The position numbers were made by a program, and so were the translations under genes. A model generated the notes under the pieces. The model was given only the letters and a program-made list of their open reading frames with translations. It did no database searches and was not told the DNA's origin. Below, piece after piece: positions 1-7,935 of a stretch of DNA of 64,000 bases. The DNA lies in the NCBI RefSeq assembly GCF_002915575.1, contig NZ_PQGD01000011.1, forward strand, positions 1-64,000, given 5' to 3'. Source of the DNA: Superficieibacter electus (GTDB lineage: Bacteria > Pseudomonadota > Gammaproteobacteria > Enterobacterales > Enterobacteriaceae). The stretch's first letter is position 1. Each line of letters starts with the position of its first letter.

Positions 1-590
1 TTCAGCGGGTCCTGGCTCAGGTACTGACCAGTGCCGGAGTCCATGTAGCGGTGTAAATTATACCACAGCCCGCTCTCCTCATCCTGCCACTGCCCCATAA
101 AACCCGCATCGCAGCTTTCATGGTCACTTCCACTGAACGGTGAGTCGTTCGCCGCCAGTCCCCACAGGCTCCTTTGCCGCGTCCACACCTTCCGCCCGTT
201 CGCGCTGTACATCTCCTCCGGTGCGCCGTCCGGGCCACTCACTATCGGGTAAAAATAGCTCCTGTCGTCATTCGCTGCCCGGCTCTCCTTCGCCAGCAGC
301 TCAAAGCCCCCTTTGTAGTGCCACTGCTCCCGCAGCGCCGGGCTGCCGTCCGCATACCGCTTCTCGCTCACCGACAGCGCCATCCCCAGCCACTGATAGC
401 GTACTTCACTGATGGCGTGGTGTTGCTGCTTCCATGCTGCGCGAATCACGTTACGCTTCGCCGTCCGCCTGCCGAACGCATCGTAGCGGTACTGCCACAC
501 CTCACCGTCCGGCGTCCTCACCTCCCGCAGGCGGTCGAAGTCGTCCCAGCGGTAGCGCCATTCTTGCGGCCTGAACCCCGTTTCTGCTCC
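1..590. repeat. Direct repeat of Rhs core DNA, copy 2 (other copy about 1604-2200)
   Basis: Positions 1-590 and about 1604-2200 are near identical and in the same orientation; both contain, for example, ggtcctggctcaggtactga. The repeats flank the toxin-immunity module, so homologous recombination between them would delete or swap the tip, the accepted mechanism of Rhs tip exchange. Identity was judged by eye. Confidence 0.85.
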
Positions 591-596
591 GTGCAT
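1..596 (-). pseudogene. Orphan Rhs core fragment (partial, runs off the window)
   Basis: On the minus strand an open frame from an ATG at 596 runs through position 1 without a stop. It is a near copy of the Rhs core encoded at about 1604-2200: YD-repeat stretches such as WQYRYDAFGRR, then the conserved ESGLWYNLHRYMD segment and SQDPLK that precede the DPxGL boundary of Rhs proteins. It lacks everything upstream of that point. A one-base deletion near 575-580 relative to the other copy shifts the frame, so the ATG at 596 is probably accidental. It follows the immunity gene at 681-1121 in the same direction, the usual layout of displaced Rhs-tip modules, and probably leads into another toxin tip outside the window. 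Confidence 0.8.
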
Positions 597-680
597 TTGC
601 ATCACAACTTTCGTGTTCCTGCCCTGCTGCATTATCGCGTTTCAGTTGCGCCCCGGTGTCACAGACAGAACGGACAATTA

Positions 681-1121
681 TTACTTATCAAGTTCAAAAA
701 ACCATTCCAGAAATGAATTAAAATCATCCCATTGTGGTTCTAATATTCCATTCATGAAATCATGCCATTCCTTTCCTAAACCAAGGCATAAAACCGCCCC
801 ACTATCCTTGTTATAAAAATAACCATAATCTCCCGCAAAGTTATCCAAGGGAATATAATTAACAGGTAATTTTAATGTTTCATGCGTTCTTTTAACCCCT
901 AACATATAATCATTTGTATTTAATAAAAACCAACATATTTGATATATCTCTCTATTCCTTGACATGAAGGTAGGGTTATCTTCAACATGCAAATAAAATA
1001 TAGAGAAATCGGATTCAATATCAACACCAATATTTAATAAGGCTTGTTTATAGTTATCTTCAATGTCATCAAACCACCATTTTTTTTCTTTAAAAAATTG
1101 AATTAATCTTTCTGATAACAT
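681..1121 (-). CDS. SUKH (SMI1/KNR4-like) immunity protein for the Rhs toxin
   Basis: This 146-residue acidic protein has the SMI1/KNR4 (SUKH) look: an N-terminal helical part with several tryptophans (KKWWFDD), a central segment ending in FAGDYGYFYNKDSGAV, and a C-terminal FNSFLEWFFEL helix. SUKH proteins are frequent immunity partners of nuclease toxins. The gene starts seven bases after the Rhs toxin stop, with GAGG just upstream of its ATG, so the two are probably co-translated. Its base composition is AT-rich compared with the Rhs core. Function is inferred from position and fold resemblance; no direct match to a named immunity protein is claimed. Confidence 0.75.
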   Translation of the reverse strand: MLSERLIQFFKEKKWWFDDIEDNYKQALLNIGVDIESDFSIFYLHVEDNPTFMSRNREIYQICWFLLNTNDYMLGVKRTHETLKLPVNYIPLDNFAGDYGYFYNKDSGAVLCLGLGKEWHDFMNGILEPQWDDFNSFLEWFFELDK

Positions 1122-1128
1122 ATTAACC

Positions 1129-2712
1129 TCAACATTTATCCTCGGCCATTCGACGTTCCAATTCAGCTAGTGCTCGTTGCTTCCAATATTCAATCCGATC
1201 CTTATCGAATAAAGCTCTATCTACAGGATCTGTAGGATGCGCTTCTGGTAAGTATGGATGAAGTGCATTTGTATATCTATACTGCTCGTGCATTTTCGTT
1301 GAAGATTCAAATAATGAACCATGACCCTGTTGGTTTGAGTGATGAAGTGTTACTATAGAATATTCACCATTTTTAACAACCATAGGACTTCTCTGTTCCT
1401 CAAGAATTAATTGAAGGTTTGTTTTTACACCATTCCTTGTATTTACTGGTAAATCCCAATCGATATTCTGCTGATAAACAGTATAAGTTATTCCTGATGG
1501 ACCAGTAAAAACGGATGGAGTGAAAAAACCACTTAATCCTAATGGATCAGACCATCCCACCGGGTCATGCACATACGACTGCGTTTCCAGCCCGCCGCCC
1601 AGCTTCAGCGGGTCCTGGCTCAGGTACTGACCAGTGCCGGAGTCCATGTAGCGGTGTAAATTATACCACAGCCCGCTCTCCTCATCCTGCCACTGCCCCA
1701 TAAAACCCGCATCGCAGCTTTCATGGTCACTTCCACTGAACGGTGAATCGTTCGCCGCCGCCAGCCCCCACAGGCTCCTTTGCCGCGTCCACACCTTCAG
1801 TCCGTTCGCGCTGTACATCTCCTCCGGCGCGCCGTCCGGGCCTGTCACTATCGGGTAAAAATAACTTCGTTCATCGTTGGCCGCTTTTGCCTCCTTCGCC
1901 AGCAGCTCAAACCCGCCCCGGTAGTGCCACTGCTCCCGCAGCGCCGGACTCCCGTCTGCATACCGCTTCTCGCTCACCGACAGCGCCATCCCCAGCCACT
2001 GATAGCGTACTTCACTGATGGCGTGGCTTTGTTGTTTCCATGCCGCGCGGATGACGTTACGCTTCGTCGTCCGCCTGCCGAACGCATCGTAGCGGTACTG
2101 CCACACCTCACCGTCCGGCGTTCTCACCTCCCGCAGGCGGTCGAAGTCGTCCCAGCGGTAGCGCCACTCCTGTGGCCTGAACCCCCGCTTCTGCTCCGTG
2201 CGTTTCGTCACCCGCCCGCAGGCGTCGTATTCGTAGCGACTGTCCCCTGCCTGGCTGACACATTCATTGCTGTACTGGTGCTGCGACAGAATGCCGTTTA
2301 TCCGGCTCTCCGCGATTTGCTCGTTGACGGTGTAACGGTAGCGCTCTTCCTGTGCCGGGCCATCCGCGCTCTGTCGCAGCACGTCCGTTATCTGGTCGCG
2401 GCTGTCATAGCGGTAACGGGTTTCCCGCTCCGTCCGGGTTTTTGACCGGACTTCATGCCCTGTCAGCCTGCCCGATTTATCCCATTCGTAGCGGTGCTCG
2501 CCCAGCGGCCGCCATGACGCCACGCTTTCGTGACTTCCTGCCAGACGCTCCGCGCCCTGCTTCTGCCACGCCGTCCGGCCGCAGGCATCCAGACCCTTCT
2601 CCTCCGTGTACACCGCGTGGTTCAGCGGTGTCTGCCCCAGCCAGATTTCCTCGTCCTCCGACCGGTAGCGGTGTCTGTGCTCCAGCCCCGCCGGCGTGTG
2701 CCCGAATTCCAT
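1129..2712 (-). CDS. Orphan Rhs tip with C-terminal LHH-family nuclease toxin
   Basis: The 527-residue product is a truncated Rhs protein. Residues 1 to about 392 are the C-terminal part of an Rhs core, with many YD repeats (YRYDSRD, YRYDAFGRR) and the terminal HDPVGWSDPLGL boundary motif. The remaining 135 residues are a variable toxin tip. It carries LHH at residues 456-458 followed by a GHGSLFESSTKMHEQY stretch and an HP-rich segment, matching the LHH group of HNH/ENDO VII-fold DNases. The N-terminal cage and delivery domains are absent, so this is a displaced orphan module that may be silent until recombined onto a full rhs gene. The ATG at 2712 lies inside former core sequence; homology stops near 2715. 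Confidence 0.85.
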   Translation of the reverse strand: MEFGHTPAGLEHRHRYRSEDEEIWLGQTPLNHAVYTEEKGLDACGRTAWQKQGAERLAGSHESVASWRPLGEHRYEWDKSGRLTGHEVRSKTRTERETRYRYDSRDQITDVLRQSADGPAQEERYRYTVNEQIAESRINGILSQHQYSNECVSQAGDSRYEYDACGRVTKRTEQKRGFRPQEWRYRWDDFDRLREVRTPDGEVWQYRYDAFGRRTTKRNVIRAAWKQQSHAISEVRYQWLGMALSVSEKRYADGSPALREQWHYRGGFELLAKEAKAANDERSYFYPIVTGPDGAPEEMYSANGLKVWTRQRSLWGLAAANDSPFSGSDHESCDAGFMGQWQDEESGLWYNLHRYMDSGTGQYLSQDPLKLGGGLETQSYVHDPVGWSDPLGLSGFFTPSVFTGPSGITYTVYQQNIDWDLPVNTRNGVKTNLQLILEEQRSPMVVKNGEYSIVTLHHSNQQGHGSLFESSTKMHEQYRYTNALHPYLPEAHPTDPVDRALFDKDRIEYWKQRALAELERRMAEDKC

Positions 2713-2806
2713 CCGGATCAGAATAACTTGTGTGCAGATGGATATATGAATTTACAATGGCCATCTGACATTTAATGAAGTTATTTAATTATAAATTTAG
2801 AAATTA

Positions 2807-3259
2807 CTAATGATTTTCATTATACACCTTCTCATAATGAGAATTATTCACCTCCAGATTAAATACATTAGACCTGGTTTCAAAAAAATCCGCCGCCCTG
2901 TCGTCGTTGATAACCACTGGATCTGTCGTTGCCCAGACATTCATATAAAAATTACAGTTATGATTTCCCGGGGGGATAAGATAATTTCTGGCAAGCTCAA
3001 CATTCCCACTTACTTCACTCTCTCCCGGTTCAATTTTATAATACTCTCCTCGCCCAAGGTTATATCTCGATCCGGAGAAGCGAATGTTTTTACCATCACA
3101 AACCACATGCAGTGGGTCAGAAGATAAATATTTCCCTTGCGGAATATACCTGACATCAACATATACCGGTACCTTACCAAGGTTTTTAACACTCATTGTG
3201 CCATAAAGTTCATTTTCAGCGGCGTTGACATCCACTACAACCTGTATCACGGCATCCAT
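2807..3259 (-). CDS. Small beta-rich protein resembling an M35 (deuterolysin/lysine-specific protease) pro-domain
   Basis: The 150-residue product has no signal peptide and looks all-beta. The pattern VKNLGKVPVYVD, then DPLHVVCDGKNIRFSG, then YYKIEPGESEVSGNVEL resembles the N-terminal region of M35 lysine-specific metalloendopeptidases, which has a similar succession of a PVYV strand, a DGxxIxFxG turn and an EPGES strand. No zinc-binding HExxH follows, so this would be the pro-domain-like part alone. A clear AGGGGAGAGG ribosome site precedes the ATG at 3259. Standing next to Rhs modules, it could be an immunity protein against an M35-type effector that is not in this window. The fold match is from memory and the role is inference. 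Confidence 0.55.
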   Translation of the reverse strand: MDAVIQVVVDVNAAENELYGTMSVKNLGKVPVYVDVRYIPQGKYLSSDPLHVVCDGKNIRFSGSRYNLGRGEYYKIEPGESEVSGNVELARNYLIPPGNHNCNFYMNVWATTDPVVINDDRAADFFETRSNVFNLEVNNSHYEKVYNENH

Positions 3260-3391
3260 AATCCTCTCCCCTATTCGAAATAACGTTCGAAATTATAAGC
3301 ACTGTATAAAGCGGCAGAATCACCATTGCGAGCATCATACTACCAGGTTCGTTTGTACGCCCCCTCATAGTTCATACGCTACCGCCATACC

Positions 3392-3722
3392 GTGATAAAT
3401 CCGTCTATCTGCACAAGACCTATTTTACTGTTAAAACATAAAGTTAACCAGAAAAACATTAACTATAAAGTTGGCTCTGTTGGCATCAGCCACACCAACC
3501 GTAAAATCAAAGTCCCTACCGGATATTCACGCAGCCCCAGCCTGCACCTTAAAGGCGACTGGCTGAAAGAGGCGGGATTTGACACCGGGCGCGGCGTGAC
3601 GGTGAAAAATATCGGGAGAGTGCATTGTGCTGATGGCGGATAATCACGAACCGCATGAGCTACGGGAAGAACTTTATAAGTTAAAACAGGTGGTTAAGGG
3701 GATTAAGGAGGTGATGGTTTAG
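3392..3722 (+). pseudogene. symE: Frameshifted symE-like toxin gene
   Basis: The frame encodes a SymE-type core: YSRSPSLHLKGDWLKEAGF followed by DTGRGVTVK, typical of the SOS-induced SymE toxin family. After the poly-A run at 3606-3610 the reading frame is off by one. Removing one A restores KISGECIVLMADNHEPHELR and a helical tail ending at a TAG at 3720-3722. The annotated part is therefore a pseudogene with a one-base insertion, unless it is a homopolymer sequencing error. The true start is uncertain; family members begin shortly before the YSR segment. Intact systems have an antisense RNA (SymR) over the 5' region, which I did not try to place. Confidence 0.75.
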
Positions 3723-3788
3723 TGGGATGAACGGTGGCGGGTAAATAAAAAATAAGCCGGAAAGATTTAAAAACTTCCGGCTATTAAT

Positions 3789-4063
3789 TCAAAACTTACT
3801 CTTAATCTCTTTTATCCATTCATTAAATTCTTTTTTAAATAAGGGCCTTTATTTACCAGCAATATTTTTTCCAAATAACCATATGTATTTTCATTCCCCA
3901 TGTCAGTAACATATAACGCAATGGAATCAAAAAGATTATTTTAAAAATAATTAATAGCAATGCAATATATATCTATCAATTCCGCCAATCCGCTATTAAC
4001 ATCCGTACCGAGTTTATCCAAAGCTTTATTATAACGACAGCGAATATCCATAAAATCTCTCAT
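3789..4063 (-). pseudogene. Degraded small gene, probably an immunity gene remnant
   Basis: Reading from the ATG at 4063-4061, the frame encodes about 40 residues (start MRDFMDIRCRYNKAL), hits an in-frame TAA, continues in the same frame as NLFDSIALYVTDMGNEN and then loses one A near 3834-3837. Correcting that gives a KEFNEWIKEIKSKF end at the TGA at 3789-3791. The ATG overlaps the stop of the upstream toxin-like remnant (TGATG), the arrangement expected of a toxin-immunity pair. The DNA is strongly AT-rich. It is not a recognised family; the immunity label rests on position and size. Confidence 0.5.
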
Positions 4064-4218
4064 CAATTATATGGAAAACGTCCTGGGGACATTGGTATGC
4101 GGACATTAGCGTTGTGATTTGTTTTTATTCCACGGTCAGAAATTCTCCCTGTTGCTGTATGCCTACCAGTCACATCTCTTGGACGATAATTTCCATTAGA
4201 AATATTAAATAGCTGCGT
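4063..4218 (-). pseudogene. C-terminal remnant of a polymorphic toxin tip
   Basis: This minus-strand frame encodes about 50 residues, including NYRPRDVTGRHTATGR and a PMSPGRFPYN end, stopping with TGA at 4065-4063 where the next small gene begins. It opens after a TAG at 4219-4221, beyond which no related frame is visible. The basic, glycine-rich sequence and coupling to a small downstream gene suggest the tail of a second Rhs-type toxin cut off by later rearrangement. No toxin family is assigned. Confidence 0.45.
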
Positions 4219-4298
4219 CTAATACCGTTACACTTACCATTTATTGACATGTGGCAGTGACACAAGAGCAACATATAGCAGGCCTGCCGTAGTGTCGT

Positions 4299-4370
4299 TT
4301 AGCGGAGAGGAAAGCTCCAATCCCTTGTCCTGCAAGGGCTGGCAAAAAGTGGAGCACTATTCCGCGCTAA
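4299..4370. repeat. Nested imperfect palindrome abutting the left end of the IS element
   Basis: Three arms fold around a small loop: TTAGCGGA (4299-4306) with TCCGC-g-CTAA (4361-4370, one bulged G), GCTCCA (4314-4319) with TGGAGC (4350-4355), and CCCTTG (4322-4327) with CAAGGG (4333-4338). The outer arm ends four bases before the left inverted repeat of the IS. IS1111-type elements are known to choose structured targets such as REP sequences and attC sites, so this may be the target structure. It could instead be an unrelated structured element. Confidence 0.6.
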
Positions 4371-4449
4371 TGAAATGGACACCTCCCCACAAAGACTTCA
4401 GTGAGCCATGCTGTAAGTGCAAACCAACAGCAATATGAAGAGGTGTCCC

Positions 4450-5472
4450 ATGGAACAAATTATCGGAATTGATCTGGCAAAGCGAGTTTTTCAGGTGCAT
4501 ATCGTATCTGCGCAGGGTGAGAAGAAAGCGAATAAAATGATCACCCGTGAAAAATTGACGACGTTTATTGTTCAGCAGCCTCCGTCCCGTATTGTGATGG
4601 AAGCGTGCGGCAGTGCAAATTACTGGTCACGCCAGTTCAGGCAATACGGACATGAAGTTAAACAAATCAGCCCACAGTATGTTGCCCCCTTCAGAATGGG
4701 TAGTAAAAATGACAAAAATGATGCAGTTGCAATTGTGGAAGCTGACAGTCGCCCGGGTATGCGCTATGTGCCGGAGAAGTCTATTGAACAACAGGATATT
4801 CAGTGTCTGCATCGGGTTCGCCAGCGGCTGATGAAAAACAAAACCGCGCTGATTAACCAGATACGGGGGCTGGGCCTGGAATACGATATCGCCATACCGG
4901 AAGGGGCTCATAAAATTATGGCCCACCTGCCTGATCACCTGGAGGATGCAGAAAATGAACTCACCACGCTCAGTCGGGAGTTGTTGCATGAGATGTTGCA
5001 GGAACTTCAGGACAATCAGCAGCGGATTAAAATACTGGATCTGCGTTTTGCGCTTATCAGCCAGCAAAATGAGGATACCCTCAGACTGGAAAGCATTCCG
5101 GGTATCGGGCCATTGGGTGCTTCTGCCCTGACGGTGGCTCTGGGCGACAGCGCTGATTTTCAGAATGGCCGGCATTTTGCCAGCTATCTGGGGCTGGTTC
5201 CGAAGGAGCACAGCAGTGGTGGTAAAGTCAGACTACTCGGGATAACAAAACGCGGAGACGGTTATTTGCGAGGACTGCTTATTCATGGTGCCCGCTCAGT
5301 GGTTTACCGGGTCATCAACCTTCCGGAAGAACGATGTGGAGGTCTCCAGCGGTGGCTGAAAGGTATTATTACCCGAAGTGGCGTAAACAAAGCTGTAGTG
5401 GCGCTGGCTAACAAAAATGCCCGAATAGCGTGGGCGCTAATAAACCAGAAAACAGAGTATATAGTTAAGTAA
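4450..5472 (+). CDS. IS110/IS1111-type DEDD transposase
   Basis: The 340-residue recombinase has an N-terminal RuvC-like DEDD domain: IGIDLAKRVFQVH near residue 5, VMEACGSANYW near 50, and KNDKNDAVAIVEAD near 90. Its C-terminal transposase_20-type domain contains the helix-hairpin-like SIPGIGPLGASAL and a conserved serine context (HGARSVV). These enzymes use a guide RNA from the element's own noncoding end to recognise donor and target. The start at 4450 is chosen because MEQIIGIDLAK is the usual beginning and AGAGGTG lies upstream; an in-frame ATG at 4417 also exists. The reading frame is intact. Confidence 0.92.
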   Translation: MEQIIGIDLAKRVFQVHIVSAQGEKKANKMITREKLTTFIVQQPPSRIVMEACGSANYWSRQFRQYGHEVKQISPQYVAPFRMGSKNDKNDAVAIVEADSRPGMRYVPEKSIEQQDIQCLHRVRQRLMKNKTALINQIRGLGLEYDIAIPEGAHKIMAHLPDHLEDAENELTTLSRELLHEMLQELQDNQQRIKILDLRFALISQQNEDTLRLESIPGIGPLGASALTVALGDSADFQNGRHFASYLGLVPKEHSSGGKVRLLGITKRGDGYLRGLLIHGARSVVYRVINLPEERCGGLQRWLKGIITRSGVNKAVVALANKNARIAWALINQKTEYIVK

Positions 5473-5523
5473 CTGACTGATTTTGATAAGTCCAAAGAGT
5501 TGATGTACTGACAGGTAGAACCG

Positions 5524-5588
5524 ACTCTCTGTGAACCTGGTAAATAGCTGGACTGTAATAAGTCATGGCGCTAATGAGGGCAGAGAGT
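5524..5588 (+). ncRNA. Candidate seekRNA/bridge RNA target-binding stem-loop of the IS element
   Basis: In the right noncoding part of the IS, ACTCTCTG (5524-5531) pairs perfectly with CAGAGAGT (5581-5588). The enclosed loop contains GCGCTAATGA (5568-5577), identical over ten bases to the left flank at 4364-4373. It also contains TAAATAGCT (5541-5549), complementary at eight of nine positions to the right flank AGTTATTTA at 5687-5695. One identical and one complementary guide inside a closed loop is the published design of IS110/IS1111 guide RNAs. RNA ends and the donor-binding loop were not determined; a small GGCT-cacga-AGCC hairpin lies downstream near 5610. Confidence 0.65.
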
Positions 5589-5837
5589 ACGGATGTTCAT
5601 CAGGGCTCACGAAGCCGGATATATGTGTGTGGCTACTTTGTCAGAAAAAGATCTGCCCGTACTTGCATCGGGGAGGTGTCCATATAAGTTATTTAGGAAG
5701 TAAAGCTCTGTAAAATTATTTATGCAACATAAAAGCTATTATATTTTGACATCTTCAGTTTATATCCTGATATATCAAAATTGCCACTATAATTTTTCAG
5801 TGGCAATCATCATTGATACAAAATAAAAAGCATAATA

Positions 5838-6649
5838 CTATCTTGTGCTATACCTGCTTACCAGATCCTCAACCATCATCCGGCAACTCTTTTGTTTCAG
5901 ATCAGCGATCTGCGTTTGTGTTATATCTGCTTTCTGATCTTTTTTCCCGTCAGACAGGACCGCAACCGACTCAGTATTTACCGGAGAATATGTCGCCCAT
6001 TCCCCGCTGGCGACATCCACTAATGCAAACCGGATCAGATATCGTAACGACAGGCTGGACAGATCCCCGATCCTGAATATTTTTTCCAGATCATTTCTTT
6101 CGTAGCCGAATTATACTTCCCGGACTCCAGTTCATCCCAGTAAACAATCACTGCCTTCTGCCGTCCTTTTGCTGAAATATAACGCAATGCCTGCATATAA
6201 TTAGCATTCATAACATTACTCCGGCTTTCAGTAAGATCGTCCATTACCTCCGACGCCGTTTGCTTGACGGGCGCAATTGGTTGAGCAGGCTGCTTTTTCC
6301 TGATGGCCGGAATCCCAGAAAATATGGAGACCTGATAATACTTTTGCATTTCCTTCTGCATAACTGCATCAGGTGCACGCGAGCCTGATTGCACAAGAAT
6401 AATAGAAGAATTAAGAGGGATTTTAAACTGACCTTGTGCCTGCTCAACTGCACTCTGAATATCATCCTCGGTAATATCCAGCGTCAACTCATCGCCAAAC
6501 ACATCCCGGTCGGTTAACTGAGCGTCAGAGACATGTTCTGTCCGAGGTGACACGCTGCCTGTTTTTCGGGCATCAATAGAAGAAGATTTTGTACATCCGC
6601 TAAGTAAAACAAAACCTGAAAGCAGGAGCGATAATAATTTAATGTTCAT
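5838..6649 (-). pseudogene. Frameshifted putative outer-membrane lipoprotein gene
   Basis: The start at 6649 gives a lipoprotein signal ending in the lipobox LLSGC. A periplasmic domain follows with SIILVQSGSRAPDAVMQKEM and YISAKGRQKAVIVYWDELESG. At the six-base T run 6080-6085 (minus strand, after EMIWKK) the frame shifts and would stop at about 6035. Adding one A restores an IFRIGDLSSLSLRYLIRFAL segment and an open frame to the stop at 5838, giving about 270 residues. The family is not recognised. The last part (VDVASGEWATYSP) resembles proteins that compute on secreted surface components, but no function is assigned. A homopolymer sequencing error is possible. Confidence 0.6.
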
Positions 6650-6961
6650 GTGAGGAGCCTTACTTGCACTTCAGATTTAATAATTAACAGGTGGTAATTC
6701 ATTATACAAAATCCCACTTAAAACAGGAGAAAAATTAATGATTTATTTTATGAATCATTAATTAATAAATATAAAAATAATAAATAAAACCCATTCAAGG
6801 ACATTTTTCAGCGAGAGCGCAGAGTAACACCAGAAACAAAAATTTACTTTTACAACTCAATGTTACAGTATTTTTTCAACTCACTTCTCCTACCAAAACG
6901 TGACAAACATCACATCTATGCCAGGCTTAATAACACCAGAAACAACGTTGAAGGAGTAAGC
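6650..6961. other. AT-rich divergent intergenic region
   Basis: This 312-bp stretch separates the divergent lipoprotein gene and the dehydrogenase gene. It is very AT-rich, with runs of A and T around 6720-6790, suggesting H-NS-type silencing and promoters for both genes. I see no convincing gene, repeat or operator in it. Confidence 0.5.
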
Positions 6962-7855
6962 ATGTCTGAGCAAACCACAAAAACCACTCTCGCCCCGGAA
7001 TATCCTGCTCCTCCCTTTGTTGAGCAACCGCAGCCTGTACCAGGTCTTGCCAGTAAGATGATCCCGGTTCCGGATCACGGTGAAACCAGCTATCGCGGCT
7101 CAGGTCGCCTGAGCGGACGTAAAGCGCTGATCACCGGCGGCGACTCCGGGATTGGCCGCGCGGTCGCGATTGCCTATGCCCGTGAAGGTGCGGATGTCGC
7201 GATTAACTATCTGCCCGAAGAAGAATCTGACGCGGCGGAAGTCATTAAGCTGATTGAAGCAGAAGGCCGTAAAGCGGTTGCTATTCCGGGCGATATTCGC
7301 TCAGAGGAATTTTGTGAGAAGCTGGTGAAAGAGGCGGTGAGTCAACTGGGTGGACTGGACATTCTGGTCAACAACGCCGGCCGTCAGCAGTTTAATGAGT
7401 CCATTAAAACGCTGAAAACAGAAGACTTTGATGCGACGTTTAAAACCAACGTCTACGCGATGTTCTGGATCACCCGTGCGGCGATTGACCATCTGCCACG
7501 CGGAGCCAGTATTATCAACACGTCATCCGTACAGGCGTATCAGCCAAGCCCGATTCTGCTGGATTACGCGCAGACCAAAGCCTGTATCGTGGCCTTTACC
7601 AAGTCGCTGGCACAGCAGTTAGGTAAAGACGGTATCCGCGTAAACGCCGTCGCGCCAGGGCCATACTGGACGCCACTTCAGTCCAGCGGCGGTCAGCCGC
7701 TGGAAAAAGTGAAACAGTTCGGGGCCAGCGCGCCGCTGGGCCGTCCGGGCCAGCCTGCGGAAATCGCTCCGCTGTATGTGACCATGGCATCATCAGAGAG
7801 CAGCTATACCTCGGGTCAGGTGTGGTGCTCTGATGGTGGTACCGGCACACTGTAA
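6962..7855 (+). CDS. YghA-like short-chain dehydrogenase (paralogue)
   Basis: The 297-residue product is a classical SDR oxidoreductase with an N-terminal extension typical of YghA proteins. The nucleotide-binding TGGDSGIG lies at 58-65, NNAG at 137-140, catalytic serines near 188 and the Tyr202-x3-Lys206 pair in DYAQTK. It is clearly related to the true yghA at 21495 but diverged, so the genome carries two copies. The ATG at 6962 follows GAAGGAG; an in-frame start at 6860 is too far upstream. Close spacing and direction suggest co-transcription with the GH15 gene. Substrate is unknown; relatives are often stress-induced. Confidence 0.85.
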   Translation: MSEQTTKTTLAPEYPAPPFVEQPQPVPGLASKMIPVPDHGETSYRGSGRLSGRKALITGGDSGIGRAVAIAYAREGADVAINYLPEEESDAAEVIKLIEAEGRKAVAIPGDIRSEEFCEKLVKEAVSQLGGLDILVNNAGRQQFNESIKTLKTEDFDATFKTNVYAMFWITRAAIDHLPRGASIINTSSVQAYQPSPILLDYAQTKACIVAFTKSLAQQLGKDGIRVNAVAPGPYWTPLQSSGGQPLEKVKQFGASAPLGRPGQPAEIAPLYVTMASSESSYTSGQVWCSDGGTGTL

Positions 7856-7935
7856 GTATACGTTTTATCCTGCCCTGCATGGCCGCCGCCCGGTGGCCAT
7901 GCTTTCAGACCGTCCCAACCTGGATAACAAAAAAA

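Larger units (their letters stand above)
4375..5683 (+). mobile_element. IS110 family (IS1111 subgroup) insertion sequence
   Basis: A DEDD transposase gene is bounded by a perfect 14-bp inverted repeat: atggacacctcccc at 4375-4388 and its complement at 5670-5683. Inverted repeats near the ends mark the IS1111 subgroup, in which they are subterminal, so the true ends probably lie a few bases further out. Left noncoding DNA is short (about 60 bp); right noncoding DNA is about 200 bp, again the IS1111 layout, and holds the putative guide RNA. No target duplication is expected or seen. The element lies among Rhs-tip debris. Confidence 0.88.

Noticed and set aside
174-2726. Plus-strand ORFs opposite the Rhs core
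   Set aside because: They are arginine- and proline-rich shadows of the GC-rich core and occur in both core copies.
2477-2764. 95-codon frame over the Rhs start
   Set aside because: It is out of frame with the core and reads as low-complexity Gly/Ala/Arg sequence.
4244-4438. A 64-codon frame left of the transposase
   Set aside because: It runs through the palindrome and IS end and has no coding signature.
7596-7880. Minus-strand ORF opposite the dehydrogenase gene
   Set aside because: Shadow of the coding frame; no ribosome site and no similarity to known proteins.
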